Shown: positions 24,789 through 36,291 of the stretch, piece after piece
Layout: each line of letters starts with the position of its first letter
Numbering within the stretch: position 1 is the first letter of the stretch
Assembly (NCBI GenBank): GCA_033725935.1
Contig: MU867082.1
Location: 246,949-310,948 of the forward strand
Length of the DNA: 64,000 bases
Source of the DNA: Cladorrhinum sp. PSN259
Taxonomy: Eukaryota; Ascomycota; Sordariomycetes; Sordariales; Podosporaceae
Direction of reading: 5' to 3'
Program-made: the position numbers and the translations under genes
The notes under the pieces: model-generated
What the model was told of the DNA's origin: nothing
Databases searched by the model: none
The model's input: only the letters and a program-made list of their open reading frames with translations

Positions 24789-26330
24789 TTATGCTGAAGC
24801 ATCCGGCATAACCCCCTCTTTAGCCAGCTCTTCAGCCAGAATAAGCCCAGGCTTGCCGCCTCTACTCCCATCTTCCGTAAACAATGGTTTTCCATCCGGC
24901 TGTTTCCATTCCCACTTGTCCTTGAACTGAGTTTGGCATTGCCGCATGATGCAGTCTACAATCTTGTTGCCAATAACCGGCATAAACTTGAAGGCGTGTC
25001 CGCTGTCTCCCGTGGTGACAAACAGATTCTTCCAGAATGGGTGATAATCGATCAAGAAGTCGCCCGTCCTAGTGTCAGAGTACCAGCAGAGGCGTGTCTT
25101 GACGAAGGGGCGATCCTGGAGTTCAGGCACCATTTCCCTCAGTGCGGTGCGAAGGTCCGCTGCGCCCTCGGCGGGAATGGAAAGGCTTGAGTCTGTGTAG
25201 GATGTTCGTGGGATCGAAACGGTAGTGGCGGGTGTTGACTGAGGCGAGACAGGGAGAGGAGGTACCGAAAGCTTGATAGGGTTGACATAACCGTAGGCGT
25301 GTCGGGCAACCTTGAGGACGCGGTTGACAGGCGGGATGATGAAGAGTCCACTGGAGAGGTTGAGGATGACAGGCATCTTGCCCAATCTCTCCTGCTCTTC
25401 CTCCGTAATGTCGATGTATCCAAGGGTCTGACCCGTGGCGATGGCTTGCCCTTGCAGGTCAACCAGACTTCCGGTCCATGCGCCCGCCGCCACCATGACA
25501 AGGTCGGCAGATAGAACACGTCCATCGGTAAGCTTCGCGCCCGTCACGGTGGTCCCATCATGTTCCAGTGAGACAACAGTGCCGGCAACGAAGTTCACAC
25601 GCCCAGTCTGCTTAACTTGCTCGAGCAACCATGCCATCGACGCCTCCGCATTCGCCCAGCCGCTGTTCTGGTTAATGTATCCCCAAGTTCCGGAACGGCT
25701 GCCCGTACCAGACGCTCCACGAATAGCTTCGGGGTTCGGGAGCTCTCGGATGCGCTCGGCAAGGACGGGATCCTGAGACGCAAGAGCCACAACATTGGCC
25801 CAGCTCATGCGAGCATAATCCATGCCGGTCAACTTGGACTTGTCAATAGGCTTCTTGTCGTCTCCTCCAGCTGTGGGAGCTGCAGCTGCAGCAGGTGACG
25901 AGCCATCCCCATCAGCGACAAGGAGCAAGCCAGCCTCGCTGTAGCGCCCTTCGGCACCAAGGTCGGAGGGCTTCTCCTGCTTGCGCCAGAGCTCTTGGGC
26001 TTCGTCGCACAAGGCGGCATACGCTGGGTCGGCATAATCGGCCCTGACGATTCGGCTCGTATCGATACTGGCAGCATCAGGGGCAAAGAACGTGTCTGGA
26101 CAGGAAGGGTTGGACCTGTCTACAACGGTTATGGAGCCTGAGAAGCCATCACGACAGGCAAGGGCATAGGCGGTGCCGAGTCCGAAGACCCCTGAGCCGA
26201 TGATGAGTATTGAAGAGGTGTTGGTGAAGGCAGAGGAGGAAGCAGACGGAGAGAGAGAGGACAGCGGAATTGTTTGAGAGGAGGAAGAGAGAGAGGTGGG
26301 AACGGGAAATGAAGAGGAGGAGGTTGTCAT
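24789..26330 (-). CDS. FAD-dependent amine/imino-acid oxidase (sarcosine/saccharopine oxidase family)
   Basis: A single-exon, 513-aa flavoenzyme of the monomeric sarcosine oxidase (DAO) fold. After a Ser-rich N-terminus comes the dinucleotide motif GSGVFG at 45-50. Family blocks follow: SRIVRADYADPAY, the NQNSGWANAEA substrate-side block, and near the end CWYSDTRTGDFLIDYHP followed by TTGDSGHAFKFMPVIG. The Cys of CWY (about residue 414) is the residue that covalently holds FAD in this family. The wording of the C-terminal block is closest, from memory, to fungal L-saccharopine/L-pipecolate-type oxidases rather than fructosyl amine oxidases, but the substrate cannot be fixed by eye. These enzymes are usually peroxisomal; this one ends MPDASA and has no SKL-like signal. 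The Ser stretch before the Rossmann motif is not typical and could be a local extension. Confidence 0.85.
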   Translation of the reverse strand: MTTSSSSFPVPTSLSSSSQTIPLSSLSPSASSSAFTNTSSILIIGSGVFGLGTAYALACRDGFSGSITVVDRSNPSCPDTFFAPDAASIDTSRIVRADYADPAYAALCDEAQELWRKQEKPSDLGAEGRYSEAGLLLVADGDGSSPAAAAAPTAGGDDKKPIDKSKLTGMDYARMSWANVVALASQDPVLAERIRELPNPEAIRGASGTGSRSGTWGYINQNSGWANAEASMAWLLEQVKQTGRVNFVAGTVVSLEHDGTTVTGAKLTDGRVLSADLVMVAAGAWTGSLVDLQGQAIATGQTLGYIDITEEEQERLGKMPVILNLSSGLFIIPPVNRVLKVARHAYGYVNPIKLSVPPLPVSPQSTPATTVSIPRTSYTDSSLSIPAEGAADLRTALREMVPELQDRPFVKTRLCWYSDTRTGDFLIDYHPFWKNLFVTTGDSGHAFKFMPVIGNKIVDCIMRQCQTQFKDKWEWKQPDGKPLFTEDGSRGGKPGLILAEELAKEGVMPDASA

Positions 26331-27482
26331 TTTTGGAGAATCGGGAAGCGAAAACCCGGGAAATTCCCAAAACTAAGTTCAGACCAGGGCCTGTGCAGAC
26401 AATTGCTGCCAACTGGAACAGTCGTAAGGGAGGGGAGGGTGATTAAGGTTTGGGTCGGCGATTGGGCCGCGACTGGTGGCCTGAGGTGAGACGCTGTTGC
26501 CGCTTTCTCTCCCTTCAACGAGAGGAACTGGAATCGCGTGTTGCTGTTTCCCAGTTTGATGATGGTCTCGGAGAGCAGGGAGAAGATCATGATTTGTTTC
26601 AGGACACAAAGGGAATACTTATAAAATCGATGTGTGGAGAAGAAGACATTGACGTGACTCCAAGATAGCAGCTGGCTACCATCGGATTCCCAGTTCGTGG
26701 ATCCCCCTTCAGGTTTCGGGAATCGGGTTTCCTGACAGGAGTTAGAATGGCGGGGAAATCTTCCAAAGCAACATTGGAAATGGGGGCTTGTTGCTGCTGC
26801 TGTTGGGAGAAGATGGGACGATGTTTGCCACCACATGTTTCTGGTTGGATACTGTCCAAGGCCAGATCCGATGTGTCTTGCGCGCCTTTTTCGCGTTGAA
26901 GAAGAGGAAGAAGCGAGCGGAAGAAATGAAGAACAGAAGAGATTGTCGTCGTATTTCCAGGCCTAGTCTTGAAGAAACAAAAGGAGCAGTGGGGAAGCCC
27001 TCCATGTCTCAGGGTGCCACAACAAATCATTCTCCGTAAAACAACGTTTGTGTATGCCGTGTACGTTGTGTAACTTACATTTCCCCGTTGAGTAGCAGCA
27101 ACAGCAGCCAATGGAAAACACACATACAAAAGCTTTGAAATACAAGATCAAGATTAATATCAAGTACTAGTCATTGTAATATTTAAATATGTCAAAAGGA
27201 CCATTATCTTCAGAGTGCTGAGCATGGAGGCTATTGTCCAGTTTGTGTAAAATACGTAATGCGGCAGATTGATCATCGCCGGCCGACCGTGCTGCAGAAA
27301 GTCGTGCACTGGCCCATGCCAGCCCACTAACTGGATTCGCCAAGGCCTTCGGTTCCCACCCCATCTCCAATTCCCGTCACGACAAGGCAAGGAAGGGCGC
27401 GCCCTTCGAGCTCGTTATCAACACCTTATCGGTAAATCAACATCATACCAACATGCGCGGCCGGTAGCCCGAGAATCACGCA
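26331..27482. other. Divergent promoter region
   Basis: About 1.15 kb between the FAD oxidase (-) and the SR140-like gene (+). It should hold both promoters. A minus-strand frame of 176 codons (27129-26599) has no recognisable features and I do not count it as a gene. Confidence 0.5.
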
Positions 27483-30014
27483 ATGTCTTCGTCGAAAAAG
27501 ATCGCTGAATTTCCCGATGTGGAGGCCAAACTCCAGCAACCAAGCAAAAAATCGGCATTTGAAAGACAAAAGGCAGAGGCAGAGGCGAAGCGAAAGCGAG
27601 AAGAGGCAGAGACGGCTTCGGTTCTTGAGGACTTTGTCAAGAGTTTCCAGTATGACGATCGAGACGATGATAGATCTACTGGTTATGGCTCGCGAAACAC
27701 ACCGTCCAAGTTCGCGTCTGGTCCTCCTGAGCGACCAGGAGGAGCCTTCAGTGGTCAAGGGTCACATGGAGGCGGCACGGGCAAGAGACATTTCGGTGTG
27801 CCACCGGGAGCAATCTTGAAGAGCGGGCCTGGGAGTTTGGGACCTTTGCCGCCTTCTTTTACCAAGAAGCGATCATACGATGGCTTCCAGAGGGATCCAG
27901 TTGATGGACAGGATCACAAGCAGACGGGACGTGGAAAGCTGGGGTTCGAGGACAGAGATTTAGGTCCTTTGCCAGTATCCAAGGTTTTTGATGCCAGTGA
28001 CGACGAAGAAGAAGCTACAGCTGCAACAGACCGGGCTGAAGAAAAGGCAACCTCAAGACCAACGCTGCGCTTGGCCAATTTACCACCGGGCACTTCACCA
28101 GCATTGATCAGGGCATTGATACCGCCCACGTTGACGGTTGAGGATGTCAAGATTGTACCGCCCACTGGCCCGACGGGGACAGAGCGGAAGTCGATCACTG
28201 CCATTGTCACTTTATCCAAAGAAACACCGGCCATGGATATCGATGCAGCTGTGAGTGCCCTGCAAAATCGATATTTAGGCTTCGGTTTCTTTTTGTCCCT
28301 GAACAGACATCTGTCCTCGGCCGCTATATCATCAGGCCTAACTGCACTGTCGACTTCTACGGCAATCGTATCACATCCCTTCGGGGCAAGGAAAGTTGAA
28401 GAACGATCAGGTCCGCAAGCTCCACACCCAGGAGGTTATGGGCGTGGTTATGCGCCTCCCACAGCATATGGTCCCCCAATGGGTGGTCCAATTGGCAGAG
28501 GTGGAATTCTTCACGTCCCTGTCTCCGCTCCACGGGACATCAAGCAGCTTCGCATGATTCACAAGGTCATTGAGTCCGTCTTGGAACACGGCCCAGAATT
28601 TGAGGCATTGCTCATGTCCCGACCAGACGTCCAGCGTGACGAGAAGTGGGCATGGCTGTGGGATGCTCGCAGCGAGGGTGGCATCTGGTATCGTTGGAGA
28701 TTGTGGGAGATCGTCACAGGATCACAGTCCTCTTCTACTAAACAAAAGTTCCTTCCACTCTTCGAAGGAAGCCATGCCTGGAAAGTGCCCGAACAGGATC
28801 TCGCTTATGAGTACGTGACAGGAGTGGACGAGTTCGTTTCTGACCCCGAGTATGATTCTTCCGAGGATGACGAGTTTGAGGATGAACCTCGCCAAGGTGA
28901 AGGGAACGAGCAAGAGGATACTTTCCTCAATCCTATCGAAAAGTCAAAGCTGTCTCACCTCTTAGCACGGCTGCCCACCACTCTATCTAAAATCAGGAAA
29001 GGAGATATCGCGCGTGTCACAACATTTGCTATTATTCATGCAAGTCGAGGTGCGGACGAGGTTGTGGAAATGATAGTTTCCAATATCGAGCATCCGTTTG
29101 CTTACACATCAGCAAACCCCGACTACAAACCCGACGGCAAGGACAAGGGGGGGAGAGACGGATATTCTCGCAGCGTCTCGCCCAGCCCAGATGACAAGAC
29201 CTCTCCTGACTCGCTTGACGTGAGCGCAGCACGGTTGGTTGGCCTGTACGTGATTAGCGACATATTATCATCCTCGTCTACCAGCGGCATCCGTCATGCC
29301 TGGCGCTTCAGAGGACTGTTTGAGACAGCACTTAAAAATCACAAAACGTTTGAGATGCTGGGCATGATGGCTGATAAGCTAAACTGGGGCCGGCTTCGCG
29401 CCGAGAAATGGAAGCGCAGCGTTGGACTATTACTTAGCTTGTGGGAAGGATGGTGCGTTTTTCCGGTTGAAACCCACGAATATTTCGTCAAGAGTTTTGA
29501 GAATCCACCTCCCCTGTTGAAGAAGCAATTGAACGGCGGTGGCGCCAGTGAGCCGGAACAGAAAGAAGGGCGATGGAAGCTGGTTGAGGCACAGGAAACT
29601 GATAGCAGCAAAAACAACGGCTTCTTACCGGTTTCAACAAAACCACCGACGGACCAAGATCTGGAAAAGGATGGCCTCGACGAGATACTTGAGCTTGCCG
29701 AGATTAATGGAGAATTGGGCTCCCCATACATGCGATATACCTCAAGAGTGGATGATATTGCTTCCGACTTGGACATTGATGGCAAACCGGATTCAGAAGA
29801 CGAAGAGTTTATGGAAAAGTTTGGCTGGATGCACATGGAAGAGGATAACGAGGACAAGATGTCAATATCACCAGCAACAGAGACAACAGCCACGGCAGAG
29901 GTCAAAGCCGTTGTGGGCGGCTTTGAGATGACGGCGGCAAAGACAGCACCGTCTCGCAAACGGATGCGTGCGGCTGATATGTTTGCTGATTCAGATTCTG
30001 AAAGGGAAAGATAA
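27483..30014 (+). CDS. U2 snRNP-associated SR140-like protein (RRM-SURP-CID)
   Basis: An uninterrupted 843-aa frame with the domain order of SR140/U2SURP, a component found with the U2 snRNP in the nucleus. Seen: a charged helical N-terminus (about 20-50), a degenerate RRM starting at TLRLANLPPG (about 194-275), a SURP/SWAP module around 352-410 (RMIHKVIESVLEHGPEFE), and a CID-like all-helical domain from about 480 to 660 (KSKLSHLLARLPTTL ... WGRLRAEKWKRSVGLLLSLWEGW). The C-terminal part has acidic patches and ends in a basic RKRMRAADMF stretch followed by an acidic SDSERER. Unlike animal SR140 it lacks a long RS tail. The ATG at 27483 is the first in the frame. No intron is needed. Confidence 0.9.
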   Translation: MSSSKKIAEFPDVEAKLQQPSKKSAFERQKAEAEAKRKREEAETASVLEDFVKSFQYDDRDDDRSTGYGSRNTPSKFASGPPERPGGAFSGQGSHGGGTGKRHFGVPPGAILKSGPGSLGPLPPSFTKKRSYDGFQRDPVDGQDHKQTGRGKLGFEDRDLGPLPVSKVFDASDDEEEATAATDRAEEKATSRPTLRLANLPPGTSPALIRALIPPTLTVEDVKIVPPTGPTGTERKSITAIVTLSKETPAMDIDAAVSALQNRYLGFGFFLSLNRHLSSAAISSGLTALSTSTAIVSHPFGARKVEERSGPQAPHPGGYGRGYAPPTAYGPPMGGPIGRGGILHVPVSAPRDIKQLRMIHKVIESVLEHGPEFEALLMSRPDVQRDEKWAWLWDARSEGGIWYRWRLWEIVTGSQSSSTKQKFLPLFEGSHAWKVPEQDLAYEYVTGVDEFVSDPEYDSSEDDEFEDEPRQGEGNEQEDTFLNPIEKSKLSHLLARLPTTLSKIRKGDIARVTTFAIIHASRGADEVVEMIVSNIEHPFAYTSANPDYKPDGKDKGGRDGYSRSVSPSPDDKTSPDSLDVSAARLVGLYVISDILSSSSTSGIRHAWRFRGLFETALKNHKTFEMLGMMADKLNWGRLRAEKWKRSVGLLLSLWEGWCVFPVETHEYFVKSFENPPPLLKKQLNGGGASEPEQKEGRWKLVEAQETDSSKNNGFLPVSTKPPTDQDLEKDGLDEILELAEINGELGSPYMRYTSRVDDIASDLDIDGKPDSEDEEFMEKFGWMHMEEDNEDKMSISPATETTATAEVKAVVGGFEMTAAKTAPSRKRMRAADMFADSDSERER

Positions 30015-32599
30015 GATTAGATCGCCAAGGGATTATGTATCAACCATGCAGTGCACCACAGACAGGTCTGGAGCTGAAGTGCGGAAAGCGGAGAGCGGGT
30101 GAGGAGGCGTTCGCTCGCGTAACCCTCCTCAAACAGCATTCCCGTTCTGTATCCACGGAGCTGGGACAAGAGCCACGCACGCGGGATGGGAGAGGCGCTA
30201 TTGATATTAGGTTGATGCTACCCACTCGTACGCCCATCCTCCACGGGGATACAAAGGACACGAGGCAGTACACTTGCAATCATGAGACCCCTCCATTATC
30301 TAAACTAATTACTAAAGGGTACAGAGGGCAGCATGCAATGCCGTGTCGAGAGACATCAGATTACGCACGAGGCGCTTATTGTGGACGCTTTGTGGACGGG
30401 GACCTCAGGGAGCCAAGCCAATCAAGCTGAGAGAGAGGCATTACGGGGGGGATCTTAAGGTCGGGGATGGGACAATGGACGCCGGAAACGCGGAGACAAT
30501 GGAGGCTCGGGACAATTCAGTACCTGTAGGTTCCAGGTTGGTGTCCTCCTGATTTACCTATCTTGTGTACCTGCCTCATCCAATCCCACATTTTATGGTT
30601 TGAACCAACATTGGGCTCCCATTGGAAAATCTTTTTCTTACTTGCTCTTTTCCCCCTTCCCCATCTTGTCATGCATTGGTACGCAATGGGCTTCACATGT
30701 GACGGGATGGATTAAACCCTAATTAATTCCTTAACTCCTTTTTATCTTTCTGGCCCGTACGCTTGTTGACGCCACGCGCAAGTCAGCGAGTTGTCCGGTG
30801 GGCTACGCCGCCTGATGTTATCTCATTCATCCATCTGAAATTCCAGCCACTCTTGTGTTATGGTTTTGGATGGTTTTAGGTGGTGGTGGTGTTGTCATGA
30901 AAACGAGGCCCGGCTTAGTCACATTACAGCCATCCCGCGTCGGCCACAGGATAATGACAGGGTAATCGAGCCTTGGCCCTGCATCAGCTCGAATATTTTG
31001 TCGGCGGCTTGCCAAGGCAGTCACGTCAAGCGACCCGAACGGCAGGGACCTGAAGCTCCATGACAGCTGCAGCCAATGATAACTTGCTCAACTGTACCCC
31101 ACCTTCCCACTTCTCCCACCTCCCAGCGCGTGGCCTGCACACTGTGAATCACTGCTCCATTCGGGGGAGGGACGGGAGGGACATTTGACAATGGAACTGA
31201 AGCAGACAGGAGGCCAGACCAGACCAAACCGGGGAATAGACAAAAAATTTCGGAAACCTGGAGTAGCAGTTGCAGTTCCATTACAGTGCAATTGCCATTC
31301 TGCTACCTCCTGCTATTGCTTTTCTGCATGCTGGTGGTGTGGAGACCGTCTTGTCCGGGCCTTCTCAATCTGACAGTGATAACCGAAGCTTGCTCGAGTC
31401 CCAGTTACTATTGCCTGGTTACATCCTATTCCACCATTGTCATCTGAAAGTTGCGGGCCTGGAAGTCATCTGGAGGAAGAAACAGTATACGGGAGTACCT
31501 GGGGAAACGAAACAAAGCGCTTCTCCGCCCGTGCCCCTTCCTATCAGAACACACACCGGTACCACCGAGCCATCACACGGACGGCTACCATTTCCACGGC
31601 CTGGACTCCATCGCCGCTGCGGCACCTCTTCCGAGTGTCTTTCTTTTTTAAAAAAGAGAGACAAGCAGTGTACACGCCTCTCTCTCTCTCGGCATTGGGG
31701 CCATCGCTGCTGGCCACTGCCGCCGCCGCTTCTGCAAGGTCAACAACACACCACCGGACAAGCTCCAACAACAAAGATCCCGTGTCCCCAGCTCCAGCTC
31801 CCGCCCCAGCTCTCACCCTAGGTCAAGCTCCAGCAAAGGGACGGCGGCGCCGCGCGGGGATGGCGTGACTCTGGATCCTGGCTTCTGACCTCTGTTATCG
31901 TTGGTTGCTGTACCACCGAGCACCGCTCGGCTCAACTCGCTGGTTATTCGATTTAGACTCTATCATTAACTGCCGAGCCAAAGAGCCACCAGCCAACTCT
32001 GGACAACTGCCTGCCGCTGACTACCACGGTCACTGACCACCACAAACCCCATCCCACGGGTTCCCACCAAAATCCAAAATCCCCGTGCCGTTTCTGACCA
32101 AGCTGCACCATCACACAGCTCCGCTCTTCTTCTTCGAGTCTTCGTCTTCAGCTTGACTCTGCTCAACCGCCAACCGCCTTGCGCTTCGAAGGCTTCGGCT
32201 TTTTGACTAAAGGCACCCTTGGGTTCTGGACGGTTTCTTGTCCTTGTCCTTGTCCCATCACAAGTCTTGTCTACAGCCCTAGAACGTTGGAAGAACGTTG
32301 TCAACCCACAAGGGCAGTGTCGATCTCTAAAGCGCTATATCCAGCTCGCGCAATATAACAGGCAAAATCCTTCTCAGCTCTGGCCACCCACTGCCAGTTC
32401 GCCACGCGCAGCATCTCTATTCTCAGCACAAGACAGCCATTTTACTGTTTCTTCTCGATTCCGCGCACACTTTGCGGTGGTATGAGCATCAAGTTGTCTC
32501 AACGAACAATCATCACCAGCACACCTTTTGCAGGCGCCGAGAACAACCTTGATTGAGCCGGTTAGGGGCACATATTTTTCCGCCCCCCCATAATCCAAA
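30015..32599. other. Long spacer and copper-fist gene leader
   Basis: About 2.6 kb without a supported gene. From about 31500 onward the sequence is C/T-rich, as fungal leaders often are, so the transcription factor downstream may have a leader of over 1 kb with short upstream frames. Several plus-strand frames (for example 31270-31821) have no domain content. Confidence 0.45.
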
Positions 32600-34497
32600 A
32601 TGCCTGTTATAAATGGGCAGAAGATGGCCTGGTATGTCCCTCTTCTTTTCTTATTCTCTCTCATCTTCACCGTCTTCCTACTCTTCTTGGCGCCGCTACC
32701 CCCCCTGATGGGATGAATATAACAATCAACTAATATGGGTGGAATCAAAGCGCGCCATGCATTCGTGGTCACAGGTCTACGAAGTGCAATCACTACTACG
32801 AACGGGTAATGATCCCCGTCAGGAAACCTGGCCGGCCCTTGAGCACTTGCCCTTGTCCACCTGCACGACCTTGTGCTTGTGGAGGCGTTAGAGTTGCGAT
32901 TCCAAAGAAGCAAAAGTGTTCTTGCCCTGCAGGAGCAGCAGATGGGTCGGAAGGATCAGATATTGAGACCTCGCCGACTGAGACTACGACATCAACATCA
33001 CCAACACGCACTTCGTTCCGGGTTAGTAAATCTAGCACTGGATCCAAGGCCAGTAGTCGGAAACAGTCTTTCGACCCTGCCCACCTTGAGAGATTGGACC
33101 CCAGATCATTCAATATTATTCCTTCGCCAAACGGCAACGTACCCAACGGAATCAGTGGGATCATCATTGCGAGTAGCCCTGGTGAAATGCCGAGCATTCC
33201 TGGGTATGCACAACCGCCTATGGGAATGATGCCAGTCGGGCCCGGTCCTACGTTTGTGTCCACACCAGGTACTGACTTTGCCACAATGGCATACAACATG
33301 TCTCCTCCTACGCCTTATATGTCACAGATTCAGATTCCACAGACCATCAAGGCCGAGAATGGCGGGTTCATCCATACTCCGAACGGCCATTACATCTCGC
33401 CAGTCTCAGCTCAGCCTTTCATGAACGGTGACCATGCGAATGGCCTGCACTTCAATGGTCCACCGCATCAGCCTGCAGAGATCTTGGGGCCATCTCCTAT
33501 CCCAAAGGCCAATGGTATGGCGTCACGGGGCGGCAGCTGCTGTTCGACAAAAGCTGCTCCTCCCCCAGCCTCAGCTCCGGTATCGATGCCCCCTCCGCAG
33601 CCCATCCAAAACACCATGCCACCACCTCCTCCTCAGCAGCCCGCCCGCAGCTGTTGCTCTGGCAAGACCCAGACTCCTCAGCAACCTCCACCTCAGCAGA
33701 ACAGCATGTCTCCACCGCAACAAGGATACAATCTGTCGTTTGGTCTGCCTCAATTTTCGTCTCCGGTCGATATGAAACTTCCTGATTTGGGTCACTTCCA
33801 GCACCAGACGCAAACAAACCCACAGATGCACCAAACTGTATTCACCTACCCTCCCGAGTTCGGCTCTTGGCAACACCCAATCAGCCCTGCCATTTACCAG
33901 CAGGTTATTTCGCGACAGAATGTTCCGGCATCCGTCCAGACACCCATCTCTCCTACGACCAATGGTAACAACGGTAACAATAACAGTCACGCAGGAGGAA
34001 ACATCGGTAACAGTCACGAGTGCAGTTGCGGTCCGGGATGTCTATGCGAGGGATGTTTGGCTCATCCATTCAACGCGACCATGTTTCAGTACGTCAGTGC
34101 CGCATATAGCAGCAGTGTCGATGGAAGTGCGAACGGAAGCGCGAGCGGAAGCCCCACCGCTGGTCCCATCAACTCGAACAATAACGACGTGCAACCTGCC
34201 CCGCGAGCGATTAACGGCAATGGTTCAGAGTCTCCGCCCGAGGTGCTGACACCCAACAATGAAGGGTCACCCGCACTTTTGGGAAATGGAGAGCAATCTT
34301 TGGCTGAATCGGATTTCTTCTTTTTCGACTTGCCCATCTCCGGACTTTGCGGGGGGAGCATTCAGTCTTGTCCTTGTGGGGATGATTGCGAGTGCGTGGG
34401 TTGTTTGGTTCACAACGGGCCTTCTGCAACAGGCGATTCGGGCGCTGAAGCTCAATCAGGGATGTCTGCATCTTCTCAACAGCCACAAGATCATTAG
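32600..34497 (+). CDS. Copper-fist transcription factor, Cuf1/GRISEA-like
   Basis: A DNA-binding copper sensor. Exon 1 (32600-32631) is tiny; a 119-nt intron with a CTAAT branch leads to exon 2 (32751-34497), 592 aa in all. The splice restores the copper-fist zinc module: MPVINGQKMAC then APCIRGHRSTKCNH, with Cys11, Cys14, Cys23 and His25, followed by KPGRP, the minor-groove motif. CPCPPARPCACGG and CSCP continue the Cys-rich fist. The middle is P/Q/S/N-rich with two CCS clusters. The C-terminal half has two copies of C-x-C-x3-C-x-C-x2-C-x2-H, at about 435 and 551, the arrangement known for fission yeast Cuf1, where it senses copper. In this family the factor activates high-affinity copper uptake when copper is low; other copper-fist proteins (Ace1) respond to excess. 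The two intact motifs favour the Cuf1/Mac1/GRISEA group. Neighbours offer no clue. Confidence 0.93.
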
Positions 34498-35339
34498 GGG
34501 AACTGGAAAGTCTAAAATACCCGAGGAGAAGCGGCCCCGGGAAGCGTAAGAACAGGTGATTGTTTTTGTTTGTTTGATTTGGAGTTTCTTGGGGAAAAGA
34601 ATTGGGGATGGTCTAGAGAAAAAAACCCGAAGAAAAACAAAACGGGAAAGGGGTAAGGGGAAGGGATTTTTGGGTTTCTGGTTTCTGGATTTCCTTGTAT
34701 GTTGTGTTACTACCCGTTTGGGATGATTTTGCCTGACCCTTCTTGTCACTGGACGGAGTTTTGGGGTACACTACTGGGTTTTTGGATTTTTTTTTTGTTT
34801 CCCTTATTTTTGAGATACCCATGGGTTTTTTACAAAGAGAAGGGAGGGCGGAGGGAAGATACTCTTTTAAAATCTCGTTTGGGTGTTTTGCTTTTTGCTT
34901 TTTGGTCTGTCTGCCTTGGTTTGAGATATGCTTGGGCTTCATTGCGAAGATTCAACAGGAATAAGTGTTGATACTGGATGTTTTTTATGGGTTGTACCGA
35001 TACTCGCGTTCTTGCAGACCCAGGAGGCAGTGACGTGGTCACTCGCCCAAGAGCTGAAGGCTAAAGGCTTCAGCGAATATATGTCATTTTGGACTTGTGC
35101 TTGTTGATTTATTTAATTGATATTGAGGGTCTAGATTCTTGGATGGCCTTTCATGCTGGCACAGTAGGTAGGGATTTTTTGGTTGTAGTCAAAACTTTGT
35201 GCTTGAGGCTATTCTCTGTATGGTGATGCATGTGCTGTGGAGTTTTTTGCTGGGTGCTGCTATCTATCGGTAATAGGTAATAATGATTATTAGATGAAGT
35301 ATTTTAGTAGTCATCTGGAGTATTTCTCTGACTTGACTT

Positions 35340-35387
35340 GAAACAAGAAGAGAAACAAGAAGAGAAACAAGAAGAGAAACAAGAAGA
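35340..35387. repeat. Four exact copies of a 12-bp unit
   Basis: GAAACAAGAAGA is repeated four times without a change, then breaks down. It lies in noncoding sequence downstream of the copper-fist gene. Confidence 0.9.
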
Positions 35388-35917
35388 ACACGGATAGCAG
35401 GTTTTAACTTTATGTTGACATTAGAGCGGACATGTTTTGGAGTTGGGATGGGGTGGGGGATATTGATACACACACACAAGTAGATGAAATTCCGAAAGCT
35501 TAGATATCGAGGGACAGAGATAGATAGATGGATGGATGGGTTTGATTCATGGTTGTGGAAAATGTGCTCTTTGTTGGCTCACGGGGCTCTTGGTCACTTG
35601 AGCTTTGGTTGTGAGTTTGGGGGTTCCGCAGATTGGAAGATAAAAGAAGCTTTTTTTTTTTGTTCCTTTCATTGGGAACAAGGTTAAATTATGTTGTGCA
35701 TAATCTTGATCGGAAAAGAAGATGGATCTATACTAATCTCGAAGGAGAATTATTTTTCGATGATTGGTGGGAATCGAATGCATGTTGGAGCATATCAGGA
35801 AGAAAACTGGACGACGAATTGGTGAAATGGTCCCAACCGGGCAACCCTTGCTTGTCCAGTGGCCTGCCCTGCAGCGCTAAGCTACAGTAGATACCTATTA
35901 TACTCCGGGGAATTATG

Positions 35918-35925
35918 TATAAAAA
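35918..35925 (+). promoter_or_regulatory. TATA-like box upstream of RS-rich protein gene
   Basis: TATAAAAA lies about 370 nt before the start codon of the RS-rich gene. Position and sequence fit a core promoter, but no transcript data are available here. Confidence 0.3.
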
Positions 35926-36291
35926 GAGACGGGAGGGGAAGTAAAACAGTGCGCACGGTGTAGATAAAGCAAGCAATCAACCCCCTGCAGGAAGCTCAGC
36001 CACTAATTGCGGCAACCTGTAGGCGGTAAGGGTGCAGCTGTAATCTTCGGACGTGGTGCATGCTGGTGTTCCGTCACAAGTTGTAATTTTCATCGACCTT
36101 TCAACAATCAGCAAATCGTCAATTTTAACGACAGAGCATTGTTGGATATCAAAACTCGAGGACCCATCAAATCTTGAGAAATCCAATTCACTCTTATTCA
36201 GCGGACCATACCACACACCCTTGAACTCATCAAAACTCTGAATCAGTTTCACCGTACGGCGCAGTCCGAGGAATACATATACATCGTCAAT

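Larger units (their letters stand above)
34498..36291. other. Spacer, 3' UTR and RS-protein promoter
   Basis: About 1.8 kb. The left part is T/G-rich and probably 3' UTR of the copper-fist gene. It holds a 12-bp tandem repeat (listed separately), short GATA/GGAT repeats near 35518-35540 and a TATA-like box at 35918-35925. A 112-codon minus-strand frame (36315-35977) overlaps the start of the next gene and is not credited. Confidence 0.5.

Noticed and set aside
26599..27129. 176-codon minus-strand frame between two divergent genes
   Set aside because: No domain, contains a chance glutamine run from a CTG/CAG repeat.
35765..35890. Possible minus-strand tRNA (A-box-like TAGCTTAGC, B-box-like ATTCGATTCC)
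   Set aside because: The boxes are too far apart and no acceptor or T stem can be drawn.
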